Shown here: piece after piece, positions 1 through 11,699 of the stretch | How the letters are laid out: every line of letters begins with the position of its first letter | Numbering within the stretch: the stretch's first letter is position 1 | Source of the DNA: Begonia masoniana | Lineage: Eukaryota > Streptophyta > Magnoliopsida > Cucurbitales > Begoniaceae | Assembly: GCA_022432975.1 (NCBI GenBank) | Contig: CM039516.1 | Location: forward strand, 33,195,157 to 33,259,156 | Direction of reading: 5' to 3' | Length of the DNA: 64,000 nt | Made by a program: the position numbers and the translations under genes | The notes under the pieces: generated by a model | Databases searched by the model: none | Told to the model about the DNA's origin: nothing | Seen by the model: only the letters and a program-made list of their open reading frames with translations

Positions 1-809
1 AAATAGCTATGATTATTTTGGATAATGATGATGTAGCAAATGTAAGTTCAAGTGATGATAAAATGTCATCATTAAAATATTGTAGCAATGTGGATATAGA
101 GGAACCCGTGAGGGGAGAGTTATTGGCCATTAGATGTGTACTCAACGTTCAAGTCAAGGAGGATCAAGATAAAGTGCAAATAAAGTACATATTTTACACT
201 AGATACCACGTGAATAACAAGGTAATAGTTGATAATTGATAATAGGAGTTGTACTAATTGTTGGTAGAAAAATTGAACTTGAAAACCGTAAAGCATCCAA
301 AGTCATACAAGCTACAATGGTTGAGTGATTGTGGAGAAGCGAAAGTGATTGGATAAGTGAAGGTTGCATTCGCAATTGGTAAATATAAAGATGAGGCTTC
401 TTGTGATGTAGTACCCATGCAAGCTACACGTAGCCTTTTGAGGAGACCATAATAATTCGATAGAAATTCAAGCACAATGGTTTTAAGAATGAGTACTCCT
501 TTGATCAAAATGGTATGAAAATAATTCTCAAACCCCTAAAATTGTGGGAGGCTAGTGAGGATCAAGAGAAAATTTCAAAAGAATTCAAAAAGAGAAAAAA
601 ACCATTGAGTGAGCAAAAGGATGAAAAAAAAAAAGAGTAGAGTGAGTAAAAAGAATAGTGAAAGAGAGAATAAATAATGCAAGAAGAGAAAAGCCAAGAG
701 TGAGAAAACAAGAGGAGAGTGAAAAAATGAGTGGAATTGTAAGAAAAAATGAGGTTAAAAGTGTGATGTTAGCGAAAAAAAAAAGTACTTATATTTTTGT
801 ACGAAGATG
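1..809 (+). pseudogene. Gypsy-A remnant, segment 1: gag end and protease region
   Basis: Degenerate Ty3/gypsy coding sequence from after the gag zinc knuckle through the aspartic protease to the linker before reverse transcriptase. Residues such as NVSSSDDKMSSLKYCSNVD match the same stretch in the gypsy on the minus strand near 16,170-16,300, and the later KLNLKTVKHPKSYKLQ and VVPMQAT stretches match that element near 15,840-16,000. Several stop codons and frameshifts break it, and an A-rich lysine/glutamate linker fills 540-790. It is the left part of one element that resumes at 4,495, 6,407 and 10,159, each time exactly at a target-site duplication. The window edge cuts its 5' part, so LTR and gag N-terminus are not visible. 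It cannot make protein. Confidence 0.8.
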
Positions 810-1036
810 TGTAATGCCCCCGAACCCACCCCGGCTCGGTGCGTTACTTTGCTAACCCGTACCACGTTTAAAACAAAGTTTAAAATAATTTTTGATAAAA
901 TTTTGACTCGGTTTTTGGGTGTTTCGAACACTTGAAAACTATTTGGAAAATGTGCATAAAATACATGTCAAACGTGTCGAAAAAGATCGGGTTAAAACAT
1001 AATTGAAAAACCAAATTTTTGAAAAAAAATCGGGCT

Positions 1037-1300
1037 GGCCACCATGGGCGCCGCGCGCGCACACTGGGTGCGTGCATCGCTCAGGCAGCGCGCGCATCGC
1101 GCGCTGCCGCTGCGCACACCGCGCGTGCAAGTGCTGATCAATCGGTATCCTCTCGGGTGCGCGATCGAGGAATAGTGTTGTGCACCGATCGATCGGCGCT
1201 GGGCGCTGCGTGCGCCCACGCAGCGCGCATCGTGCGCCTGCTGCGCGCGCATCGTCCGGCACCAGTGCGCCCCTGCCCTAGCCTGCGCATCACCACTCCG
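1037..1300. other. CpG-rich block inside LTR-type insertion
   Basis: About 260 bp of GCGCGC-rich, CpG-dense sequence stands out in an AT-rich window. Overlapping frames stay open on both strands only because the composition is skewed; the predicted proteins are alanine- and arginine-rich without a domain. A similar GC-rich stretch follows the related LTR start at 63,704 (63,930-64,000), so it belongs to this LTR family rather than to a gene. Confidence 0.6.
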
Positions 1301-1800
1301 ACCACCAGCGCACTCCTTTTTTTTTCATTTTTCTACAAACCATACCTCACCAAAACACCTAAAACTTATCCCAAACTTTTCCCGACATCCTCGACTCTGT
1401 GACACTTAAAAATCTCAGAAAATCGACTCCAAAACATCAGCGAAAGTGTGAAAACAAGTGAAAACCAATGCCGTTTACTATACAAAAAACCGAGCAGCAT
1501 AACAGCTAAACTTTTCTAAACTGAAATCCTGAGAGCCATACAAAAACATAATGCACACTCGACTCCTAACACATGTAGTTTTTAACTCTCGGTTGTGTTC
1601 ATCTCGTTATCGTTTAATTAATCTTTTACTTTCACGAGTGAGTCAAGCGGATACCTATCCTATCAGGATGGTCACGCGTTGACCCAACAGAGCTAGATTA
1701 AAGGCACACATCGTGTTCACATACGAGATGGCCATACACGATCTTCTCCCACGTCGATCATAGAACCACGTTCATAATCACGACAACTTACGTATTTTTA

Positions 1801-2050
1801 CCCATGCATCTCTTGTAGACACCTCCCGAATTGCCATCTTTCAGGCACTAATTTGCGACGAGGCGACTCCACAAGATACCATCGTGCATCTTTTGTTGTA
1901 ACCTCCCGAATTGCCATCTTTCAGGCACTATTTTGCGACGAGGCTACTCCGCAAAAGACCACCATACATCTTTTGTTGAAACCTCTTGAAATGCCATCTT
2001 TCATGCACTTATTCGCGACGAGGCAACTCCACAAAAGACCACATTACTTT
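1801..2050. repeat. 80-bp tandem repeat, about 3 copies
   Basis: Units starting ACCTCCCGAATTGCCATC recur at 1,821, 1,901 and (diverged) 1,981, a period of 80 bp. Each carries GCGACGAGGC followed by a CCACAA-type stretch. It lies inside the 810-4,494 insertion and has no coding potential. Confidence 0.85.
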
Positions 2051-3068
2051 ACATATTTTCTTATCTGTTTACATTCCATACTCACATTTCAAACCATGCT
2101 AAAACTCGTATTTTCGTAATTCAAAACCATGATGCATGTCACACAATGCTCAACACAAAACAAAACACAACAAACAAACAAACAACCAAACATCCCTACC
2201 GTTCCGTGGTGTAAGCCCGAAGGCAAAAGTCATACATTTGCTACTTACTTGGTCCAATCGTGCTCATAATTATAGGCTCGGTTGGTCCAATCGTTCACTC
2301 GTTAACCTGACCTATACCAAGAATTTACTTAGAAATCATCAAAATATAATCTAAAGGATAACTATTTTATTTATACTATCTCCGAACTCTACAACATAAA
2401 AATCCAAAATCCCGAAATCTCCTCATTTTCGGTGTCCAAACTTCAATCGGCCATAACTCCCTCGTTTTTCAATGGATTTCAACGTTCCACCCCATTCCGT
2501 AAACATCTACACGTCTACTAACCATTGAAACAATCAAATTCAATCAATAAATAACTTGGATTATCGGAAATTGCAGGAACAGAACCGCCGACCAATTTTA
2601 CCAAAACCAGTTTTTACACAACTTTCACCCAATCTCCAATCTAATTATAAAAACAATCTAAACTAACATATCTAAGAGTTAAACCACTAAATTTGGGAAG
2701 AGAAATTTGCACAATTAAGCTCATCAACTCCTAATCGTATCGATTCTGGCCTAAGCTATATACGAAATTATCGGTTTCGACTTCGTTACATACAAGTCAA
2801 ACCTTTGAAACTTTCTACTCATTCTAGTCCTATTGCACTCAATGTTTTTCGTGTGAGTTCCCCTTTCACTCATTCAAAATTTCTATACCTTCTCAAATTG
2901 CATACCATTTAATAATTAAGGTCTAGACCTCAAATTCTAACCTTCCTCTTCTCTGAATATTCTTACTACTAAAATGTGATTTTATCGAAGAATTTCTCTA
3001 GTGGTTCTCTTTATAATTTCGCTTTCATCTCCATACCATTTAGTTTCGGGCTCCTACTACAACCTTGT

Positions 3069-3454
3069 GGCACAACATTTCCTTAATGCTCGCTGCTCTC
3101 ACTCCCTTGAAGACTTTCAACTTCAATCCTCGGTCACCGGTCTAGTTTGTCGTAGTGGAGCAAACTTATTCATCTTATTAGTTCAAACCGTTCAGCCAGA
3201 GTTAGGTGAAGCCAACATTTTTGAGATATAAAAATTTTTATTAACCGATAGGTGATCTTACGGCACAACATTTCCTTAATGCTCGCTGCTCTCACTCCCT
3301 TGAAGACTTTCAACTTCAATCCTCGGTCACCGGTCTAGTTTGTTGTAGTGGAGCAAACTTATTCATCTTATTAGTTCAAACCGTTCACCCAGAGTTAGGT
3401 GAAGCCAACACTTTGGAGATATAAAAATTGTTATTAATCGATAGGTGATCTTAC
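3069..3454. repeat. 193-bp direct repeat, two copies
   Basis: The segment starting GGCACAACATTTCC at 3,069 recurs at 3,262 with few differences, and both end near the GATAGGTGATCTTAC motif. This is a tandem duplication inside the LTR-type insertion. An open frame at 3,001-3,231 is fortuitous. Confidence 0.85.
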
Positions 3455-3702
3455 CTCAAAACTCCTTGCAAAACTTGAAGAAAAGGGAGGAAAAGAGATC
3501 GGCTATAGAGGAAGAAAAACCGTGGAGAATGAGGAAGAAGAAAGAAATTTTTGCTTTTTAACCTACCACCACTCGGGTATGGGGTAATTGTGATTTAGCA
3601 ATGCAACCCATGAAGTTTGAAGGGTAGCTTGGAGTAAATAAGTTGAGGAATGACTAAGACACGTCAAATTTTGATGACAAAATTTTTTTAAGGAAGGTGG
3701 AT

Positions 3703-4494
3703 TGTAACACCCGGAAAAATTTCCTATAACGTGCGTAGCCTTTAGATTAGACGATTAGAGATATTTAACATTAATACATCATCCCCATACTCCAAGCTTT
3801 CACTACTTAAATCTATCCCCGTGTGAACTTCCTTCTCTTCACGTCCGATATTCTTTAATTCTTCCAACTTCACACGGAACACTAAATTCTTAATGGATAA
3901 CCTTCTTATCTTAACTCTCTATTTACACTAACTAATCTCTTCACTTACCCTTTCCAAATTCTAACCAAACTCACTAAAAACACCTTTAAAACACCAAAAA
4001 TCATTAAAAACTTTTATAAAACTAAAAAAAACCATGAAAACCAACCTCAAATCTTGAAAAATCTTATGGGAGAAAGGAAGAAGAAGAGCTCCAATGGTGG
4101 CTGCAAACCGTGGAGAAAAAAAAAAGGAAGATGAGGGTTTTTGACTCTTTTTCTCCTACTTTAAATAAACCATTTTATTCTACTTTTAACAATTGCCACT
4201 AAAATTTTAAAAATTAAAAACAAACCCTCCTTTTTCTCCTCTAAATCCCAACGTGGAAGGCTTCTTACACTTCCACTTACCTTTTTACTATTTCTTATAA
4301 ATTATTATTACTTCACTTTATTATTTAAATATATAATACTAACCACTCCAAACATAGAGTTTTCTCATCAACTTCACTTCCAATTTCGCTTTCCATTTTA
4401 AGAGCTTAGGTAAATTCCCAGATTAATGTTAAATATCTCTAATCGTCTAATCTAAAGGCTACGCACGTTATAAGAAATTTTCCCAGGTGTTACA
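3703..4494. repeat. 792-bp module with 74-bp inverted termini
   Basis: The left end starts TGTAACACCCGG. The reverse complement of the right end starts TGTAACACCTGG, and the two ends match for about 74 bp with only a few mismatches, through the ATTAGACGATTAGAGATATT core. It is preceded by a T-rich stretch and the purine-rich AAGGAAGGTGGA (3,690-3,701), which looks like a polypurine tract before a 3' LTR. Read that way it is a 3' LTR with foldback ends; alternatively it is a separate inverted-repeat element. I see no TSD of its own. Confidence 0.55.
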
Positions 4495-4623
4495 AGATGT
4501 TTATCTTGCGACTAATGAACTAACTCATTCTCTTCCGAGTGTTATTTCTTCTCTTTTGCAGGAATTTGAGGATGTGTTTTCCAAAGAATTACCGAGAGGG
4601 TTACCTCATTTGAGAGGGATTGA
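4495..4623 (+). pseudogene. Gypsy-A remnant, segment 2: start of reverse transcriptase
   Basis: A short piece encodes the conserved entry to gypsy reverse transcriptase, with residues ATNELTHSLPSVISSL and FEDVFSKELP. The second copy of this family at 61,690-61,830 has the same stretch (STNELTNSLP, FDDIFPKELP). The frame joins segment 1 across the 810-4,494 insertion and segment 3 across the 4,624-6,406 insertion. Confidence 0.85.
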
Positions 4624-6406
4624 TACGCTTAGGGTCGGTGTAGAAAGCACCTACAATAAGCACATCCAAAAATAACACAAAATGCCCCTCAGATTTACAC
4701 CAACAATTTGGTCGAAGGAGACTCCAATTCCAAACAGAAAAACTTTTTTGTTTCTAAATCAAATGGGCTGAAATTTTAACAAAACCTCGCTAAAAATATA
4801 GTTGAAACGTCCTTAAAATTTCAGAAGCAAACCCATAATGAATCAAAAGTTATGCACAAAACAAATCACTAAAAAATGCTTGGATGAAATTGCTAGTTGG
4901 CTGAGAATGACTCAACTTTCAGAATGCATAACTTCCACAAGACAGATCTAAATGACTTGAAATTTTAAAGAGAACTTACTGAGGATGTGGAGGATGGACT
5001 CAAAAATTTCAAAAATAAATTCGCAGAGATGACCCAGTTATGGCCGATGGAATCGTTGTTGATCCGAAGACTACACGAGGATCACCTTCGGTTTATGAGA
5101 CCTCCGAAATGTGTATTGGAACTCCAGCAAACGATGCAAGACTTTCCACCCTTCTTTTAGCTTCCAACCTTTGAAAGTATTGGAGAGAAAGAATGACAAT
5201 GAGAGCCTCTAAGTAACCTCAAAACTTGGTAACAATGGAGACAACTCCTTGCTCAGATATGACTCACCGAGGAGGTTGCTGTTTTGAACCCGAAGGCTTC
5301 TGGTTTTGGGAAGCAAAGGCTCCAATTTTTACTCAATCAAATCTGCTGTTACAATGTTATAAAGATGCTAAATACCTCCCCTAAAAACTAAGGTTTTGGT
5401 TCGGCTGAAGGGTGAAGGAAAGGCCCTAGAAGTTGGCCTTCTATTCAGCCATGTAGGTGGCCGAGAGTGGCTAAAGTACAAGGTGCTTTTGGCACTTCTC
5501 TCCCCACAACCCCATGTTCTTCTTCTCTTCAAATTGCAGCCCATATCTCTCCAAAAATGATCAGTCATGCATGCCATACAAAGAGGAGAAGAAGGTCCTA
5601 GAGCTTGGATTCTATTCGATCACATGGAAGGTCAAGGGTGGTCAAGTACAAGTGTACCTTTGGCCTTTCTCTCTCCCATGATCTAGTGTCCCCTTTTACC
5701 TTTCATCTTCAGCTCTCTTTACTTATCTTCAGCCATCTCTCTCCAAGGTATTCAGCCAAGCAAAGAAGGTCCTAGAAGGAGCCACCTATTCGGCCACATA
5801 GAAGACCAAGAGTGGCCAAGTACAAATGTTGGCCTTTCTCTCTCCCATGATCTAGTGTCCAATTATACCCCGAAACTCACTTTCCGTCCAAGTATTCAGC
5901 CATCTCTTGTCTCTCTAAGAGTGTTTAGCCATGCATGCAAATTAAACCTAAAATAAACTAGAGTTTTAAAATAAAGAAAGAAAAAGGCAAAATAAAACCG
6001 ATTACACAATTTGTCTTAAGGGAGACAAATCCCTTTTCCAACTTAGTGATAGCCGAGGCTAGTTTCCATGCTAGCAAGGTTGTATGACTCCTTTTAGCCT
6101 TGAGTGTCAATCTTCATCCTCAATTGTTAAGGGAAGGAGTCGGCACTCTTGAGTCTAGCTCGGGGAGGCCGAGGGTTGTTTCCATCTTTAAGCTCAGCGT
6201 GGCCGAGTGGTGCTCCTCCTTCTTGGTTATCTTGATCATGTGGTTGCTTCCAAATTGACAAGTTGAATGGCTCCTCCATGCCTCTAGTGTTTGGTTTTAT
6301 CTCCATTTGGCCTCCAACAACATAATCTATAAAATGAACAAACACGTTAGATAAAGGTTGGCCATGGAATGGCCTGTGATCAGTTGATGGCAACCCGTGG
6401 CACATT
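4624..6406. mobile_element. Unclassified 1.8-kb insertion with 9-bp TSD
   Basis: AGGGATTGA occurs at 4,615-4,623 and again at 6,407-6,415, and the reverse transcriptase frame of Gypsy-A continues without loss from one side to the other. The inserted DNA starts TACGCTTAGGG and ends GGCACATT. It shows neither clear terminal inverted repeats nor a poly-A tail. A 9-bp duplication would fit a Mutator-type element, but the missing inverted ends argue against a canonical one. Three degenerate repeats of about 173 bp lie inside. No coding domain was recognised; a 92-aa open frame at 6,127-6,405 (-) resembles nothing I know. Confidence 0.6.
5418..5937. repeat. Degenerate ~173-bp tandem repeat, 3 copies
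   Basis: Units start with a GAAGGTCCTAGAAG-like motif near 5,418, 5,591 and 5,765. Each continues with a GGCCAAGTACAAG-like stretch and TGGCCTTTCTCTCTCCC in the last two. The copies have diverged, so the duplication is old. Confidence 0.7.
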
Positions 6407-7638
6407 AGGGATTGAACATCAAATAGATTTCATGCTGGGAGCATCAATTGCTAATCGGTTGGCATACCAAGCTAATCTCAAAGAAACCAAGGAGACCTAA
6501 AGGCAAGTGGATGAGCTAGTGGAGAAAGAAGTTGTAAAGGACAACCTTAGCCCATGTTCGGTTTCCATCATCTTAATTCCGAAGAAAGAAAGAACTTAAC
6601 GAATGTGTGTGGATTGTCGAGCTATCAACAAGATCACGGTAAAGTATCGACACTCTATTCCTCGATTGGATGATATGCTTGATGAGTTATATGTGCTTGC
6701 TTATTTTCAAAAATTGATCTAAATAATGTATATTACTAAATTCGCATGAAAAAAGAGAAATGAATGGAAAATCGCCTTTAAAACTAAATTTGGTATTCAT
6801 GAGTGATTAGTAATGTCATTTGGTTTGTCTAATGTACCGAGTACTTTTCTGAGATTGATGAATCATGTGTTCAAGATCTTTTATTTAAAAGTTTGTTGTT
6901 GTGTACTTTGATGATATCTTGGTTTATAGGAAAACTCTATATGCACATGTTGATTAAGCTTTTAATCCTTTAAGGGAAAATAAATTATACGCTAACTTAA
7001 AGAAGTGCACCTTTTGCATAGATTTGGTGTTGTTTCTTAGTTTTGTAGTTAGTTCAAGTGAAGTGTCGGTGGATGAAGAAAAAGTTAAGGCAATAAGAGA
7101 ATGACCGAGACCAAAGAACGCCAATGAGGTAAGAAGTTTTCATAGATTAGCAAGTTTTTATAGAAGGTCTATTAAATATTTTAGCAACAATGTGACTCCC
7201 TTAAATGATCTTGTAAAGAAGAATATTGAATTTAAGTGGACTGAAATACATGAACAAGTTTTTAATCTCCTAAAATGTAAACTTACTAATGCATCATTAC
7301 TTTTTTTGCCTAATTTTAATAAAGCTTTTGAGATTGAATATGATGCGTCAGGAAAAGATATTGGTGGTGTTTTAATGTAGGATTCCAAGTCTATTGCTTA
7401 CTTTAGCGAGAAGCTTAATGGAGCAGCTTTGAACTACCTCACATATGACAAAGAATTGTATGTCTTAGTTCAAGCACTTCAAACGTGGCAACATTACTTG
7501 TGGTCAAAAGAATTTATTATTCACTCCGATCATGAGAGTTTGACGCACTTGAAGTCACAAGAAAAACTACACAAAAGACATACAAAATTAATGGAATTCA
7601 TTGAAACATTTCCATATGTGATCAAATACAAGAAATGT
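6407..7638 (+). pseudogene. Gypsy-A remnant, segment 3: reverse transcriptase and RNase H
   Basis: Reverse transcriptase of Ty3/gypsy type. Visible motifs are [15 protein letters not shown], the active-site YFDDILVY near 6,905, and FHRLASFYRR near 7,140. RNase H follows with EIEYDASGKDIGGVLM near 7,335, [13 protein letters not shown] near 7,400, and [15 protein letters not shown] near 7,535. Stop codons (for example TAG after the GGVLM motif at 7,378) and several frameshifts around 6,715-6,960 inactivate it. The segment ends at the TSD of the solo LTR at 7,639. The family is close to the copy at 61,615-62,705. Confidence 0.88.
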
Positions 7639-8491
7639 TGTAACGACCCCAATCCGGTCAGGGCCACCACGGACTTGCCGTGACGTAATCATTTAATCAT
7701 TTTTTTTTAACACTTCCCATAACCCTTTAAACAAACTAACCATAACGTAACCTTAACTTTTAACCTTCCCTTTTTCCTACTTCATACACTACAAAATACC
7801 AATTCTAATCATTTCCCTAAGTTTCTCAACACATAAACAAATATTTATTTCTTCTCAGGATTTTCCCTAAAATTCACTAATTAATCTATCCATTTCTGCT
7901 TTCTCAAAACACGACACTAATATAACCTATAATTTCGGAAAACTCAAGAAAACGAACTGCGTGGATCGCTCTAAAAATCGAGCATATCCTTACCTGTTTT
8001 AAAATAACCAAACAGTTCCAGTATATTTCTAAAATTCAGACTCCACATTCTAAACGTTCTACTTCCACTACATATACATTAAAACTTGACTTTTCATACA
8101 TTTTTCTATCAAAACATCTGATCCACATACTTAAACACTTTCATACTTTCACAAACAAAACCGACACGTAGACCTACTAACCAACAAAACTAACTCACTT
8201 CCATTTGCCACAAAACAGTTCGGGGCACACCATTGGATCATCAAGCCAGGCCAAAACACAACCCATCGCCACGAGCACCACTCGTCGACCACCTATTCTT
8301 TGTCATCAAGAGAAACTCTCACTTTCGCACCTGTCACCTACATCATGCAACATATACATTAAGCCTAATGCTTAGTAAGAGAATGCATTAAACATAACAT
8401 TTACATATATGCATGACATTATTAAAAACATGTTCATTTCGTTTTCTTTTTGTTAACATTAACTCATTGTCTACGTAGTAGACCATTTCTT

Positions 8492-8694
8492 TGCCCCGTG
8501 AGAACCATGACTTGCCCCGTGAGAACCATGACTTGCCCCGTGAGAAATCATAACTTGCCCCGTGAGAAACACATGACTTGCCCCGTGAGAAACACATGAC
8601 TTGCCCCGTGAGAAATCATACATCTTATCCCGTGAGAAACTTATGACTAGCCCCGTGAGAAATCATACATCTTATCCCGTGAGAAACATACATC
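8492..8694. repeat. CCCCGTGAGAA minisatellite, about 9 units
   Basis: Nine units of 21-26 bp are each built on CCCCGTGAGAA followed by a variable CATGACTTG or ATCATACATC tail. The homologous solo LTR at 36,986-39,470 has only about three copies, in reverse orientation near 38,165-38,225, so copy number varies between family members. Confidence 0.9.
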
Positions 8695-9864
8695 GTTCGG
8701 AATTCATGATCGTTCTTTAATTTGACGTTACATAAAACATGCTCATATATAGTTCGTATGCACAGTTAGGAAAAACATGATGCATGAGGAATTCACGTAT
8801 AACACACCATCAAACACATCACCAAACAATTCACAATATACATGGACATACATTATTCTTAACTAACTTCACAAACAACTAATAACTAACATCCTAGGCT
8901 ACCCGACTCAGCAAACCCCACAATCAGAAAATCATCATCAAAATACAAAAGCCTAACGTTGACACGATGTAGGGCCTTAAGGGCCAGAAACCTAGCACCC
9001 ACTTACCTGGCGTCCTTAGCAATTTGTCTCTTTCTGAAATCTTAACCGCGGAACCTGAAAAACCTAAATATCAAAACATTGCATTAGAACTCGCTCGGCA
9101 TAACTAAACTCTTATTTTCGTGAAAACATCTCAAATCACTATTTTCTAGCCTAATCCAACTAAAACCTAATTAAACGGCCACTAATTTGGATTCGGTAAA
9201 AACTAACCCGAAACTTCAAACTCGCGTAACTTTTGCGTCGGTTATCGGAATCGAACGATTCCAGCGGCCACGTACTCCTCTAATAACCTATTTTAACCTG
9301 CCAAAAGAAATTTTAAAACAAACGACCCTAGCTAGGTCAAAATAGCAGAAACCCGAATCTGCCCTTAATCGAAAATTTCCCCCTTTCCGATTTTTCATCA
9401 AATTCCATCAATTTCTTCACCAATCGACCACATATACACTCAAGTAGAATAATCTAACAAAAATCTCAAGCTACACTCACCAAAACCGAAATGCCCTAAA
9501 TCGGGCTTCACTGATTTTCGCCCAAATTGGGCACCTCACGGCCAGGAGACTAAAGCCGGCCTAATATTCGGCAATCCTGAGCCAAGACCAACAAAAAACG
9601 GCCGGTGATCGGAGCTCAATCGAGCTCGTCACCCTCGGCCACAAACCGAACAAAAACATGGCCAAAATCGAGCTTACCGTTCGGTTTTGTGCGCGAGGAT
9701 GGACCGGAGCCTCACGTTGCCGTTGTCTGGCCGGAGAACGGCGAGAAATCGCCGGCGTTCGTCAGAGGAGAGTCGCCGTTGTCTCCTCCTCCCCTGCCTT
9801 CGGTGCCCGACGACAGAATGGCTTCGGCCATTCTGTCGTTTTTGTTTTATTTTTTTTTATATAA

Positions 9865-9895
9865 AAATAATAATAATAATAATAATAATAATAAT
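9865..9895. repeat. (TAA)n microsatellite
   Basis: About ten uninterrupted ATA/TAA repeats lie just after a T-rich run. The asparagine, isoleucine and tyrosine homopolymers predicted here come from this repeat. Confidence 0.9.
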
Positions 9896-10158
9896 TTCTA
9901 TTAATAATACTAATATCAATAATCCTATTAATTCCTATTAACACATTAATATACCGTTTTGCCCTTTTCGTAAATTCCGTTAAATCCCGTTCTTAATTAT
10001 AACCCACGGCTTAATTTCACTGGAAATACCCGAATCTAAATTAATTAACCAATTAGGTTAACCAAACTTATTCACTTTTCTTTTAAATTACTTAAAACAA
10101 TTATTTATTAAACAATTACCTATCGTTTTATTTTCTCTTAAAAATCCTGGGTGTTACA

Positions 10159-11690
10159 AATGTAAAGAAAATATAGTGACTGATGCATTGTCTCGAAAGT
10201 ATGTACTTTTAACTTCTTTACATTTTAAATTGCTTGGATTTGAACTTGTTAAGGAATTATATAAAGTAGATTCAGATTTTAGTTAAATATGGAAATTATG
10301 TGAAAATATTGCTATGATTACTATTATAGCATGATGATTATCTATTTAAGAAAGATAGGTTTTGTATTCATAAGTGTTCATTGAGAGAATTGTTTGTTAG
10401 ATAAACTCTTTGAGGTGGATTAATGAGACATTTTAGAGTAAGTAAAACTTTGGATCTTTAATGTGAGCATTTTTATTGGCCTAAGATGAGACATAATGTG
10501 CAACTAATTTGTGATAAATGTATTGAGTGTAGAAAACCTAAATCAAATATCAAACGACATGAAATATATACTTCTCTCCCAATACCTATTCAACCTTGGA
10601 TTGATAGTTCTATGAATTTTGTTATCGATTTGCCGAGAACTCAAAGTGAAAATGATAGTATTTTTGTTGTTGTTGATAAGTTTAGTAAGATGACACATTT
10701 TATTGCATATTCAAAAACTAATGATACTACACATGTTGCGGATTTATTCTTTAAAGAGATTGTGCGGTTACACGACTTGGCTAAAACTATTGTGAGTGAT
10801 CGACATGTTAAGTTTTTGAGTCACTTTTGGAGAACTTGGTGGAATAAGCTAGGCACTAAACTTTTATTCTCAATCGTAGCACACCCTCAAACGGATGGAT
10901 AAACCGAAGTAGTAAATAGAACATTTTCTACTTTGTTGAGAGCTATTATTTCTAAGAACTTAAGACAATGAGAGAAGTGTTTACCACAAGTTTAGTTTGT
11001 ATAAAATATGTTTGTTCATTCTACTACATCTTATTCACAATTTGAAATTGTTTATGGTTTTAATTTTTTAACTCCAATGGATATGTTACATTTGTCTATA
11101 AACGAGTTTGTTAATTTTGATGGAAAGAAATAAGTCAAATTTGTTAGGGACTACACGCAAGGGTAAAGGAAAATATGGAGATTGAGTATGGGTACACTTA
11201 AGGAAAGACATATTTGCCAATAAAAGAAATAACAAGTTGCAACCTTGAGAATATGGTCTCTTCCAAGTGTTGGAGGCATCAATGACAACGCTAAAAAGAT
11301 TGATTTACAGAGTGAACATAGTAATGTAAGTGTTACTTTTAATGTTAGTGACTTATCTTTATAAGATGCAGGAGATTCGATAATGAATCTTTTCAACGAG
11401 GGAAGGAATGATGTGAATCAAGTTGCGGACGACTTCAAGTCCAAAGTCAAAAACCCATGTTGAAATATTGGAGGCCCAATGACAAGATTAAGAACCAAAA
11501 AAATGTGTGAAGTCTTACGTGGAATAATTATGAAAATCTAAAAGAAAGATTTTTTTTTTCAACAAGAGTCGAAATTAATAAATATGTTAAGTATTGAAGA
11601 TGATACTTTGAAAGCAAGAAAGGCCGAAGTTATTTGAGAATTTACAAGCTATTTCGTAGTAAGAGGGATGAAGTTTGACAACATCTCATG
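10159..11690 (+). pseudogene. Gypsy-A remnant, segment 4: integrase and C-terminus
   Basis: The piece opens with the end of RNase H (ENIVTDALSRKYVLL) and runs into integrase. The zinc-binding region near 10,430-10,530 keeps CDKCIECRK. The catalytic core follows, with [11 protein letters not shown] and [12 protein letters not shown] near 10,615-10,700, [15 protein letters not shown] near 10,790, and AHPQTDG near 10,880, which is followed by a stop where the family has Q. The C-terminal linker continues in broken frames to a region rich in N and GGPMTR-type residues near 11,480. Only fragments are open. No LTR of this element was found; the 3' end is lost near a copia fragment. Confidence 0.85.
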
Positions 11691-11699
11691 CACATGCAA

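Larger units (their letters stand above)
810..4494. mobile_element. Composite LTR-type insertion with TSD AGATG
   Basis: The block begins TGTAATGCCCCCG at 810 and ends GGTGTTACA at 4,494. It is flanked by AGATG at 805-809 and 4,495-4,499, and the Gypsy-A reading frame resumes cleanly on the other side, so everything between is inserted. The left end matches the LTR start at 63,704. No coding domain is visible. The interior holds a CpG-rich block, an 80-bp tandem repeat, a 193-bp direct repeat, and a 792-bp right-hand module that follows a purine-rich tract and has inverted termini. The two outer ends do not look like two copies of one LTR, so this is either a very long solo LTR or a recombinant of two elements. 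The inner structure is unresolved. Confidence 0.7.
7639..10158. mobile_element. Solo LTR (family S, copy 1), TSD AATGT
   Basis: A 2,520-bp block starts TGTAACGACCCC and ends GGGTGTTACA. AATGT lies on both sides (7,634-7,638 and 10,159-10,163), and the RNase H frame of Gypsy-A continues on the other side. It holds no gene domain. The block is homologous, in the opposite orientation, to 36,986-39,470. Both copies share the terminal GGTCAGGGCC motif, a CCCCGTGAGAA minisatellite, and a stretch reading CAGAAACCTAGCACCCACTT on this strand. Frames at 9,605-9,944 are shadows of a GC-rich patch and a TAA microsatellite. Confidence 0.85.

Noticed and set aside
1019..1402. Alanine/arginine-rich 127-codon ORF and minus-strand counterparts
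   Set aside because: Composition effect of a CpG-rich LTR block; open on both strands, no domain.
8492..8694. CRISPR-like repeat-spacer array
   Set aside because: Plant LTR minisatellite: variable short tails rather than unique spacers, no cas genes, eukaryotic context.
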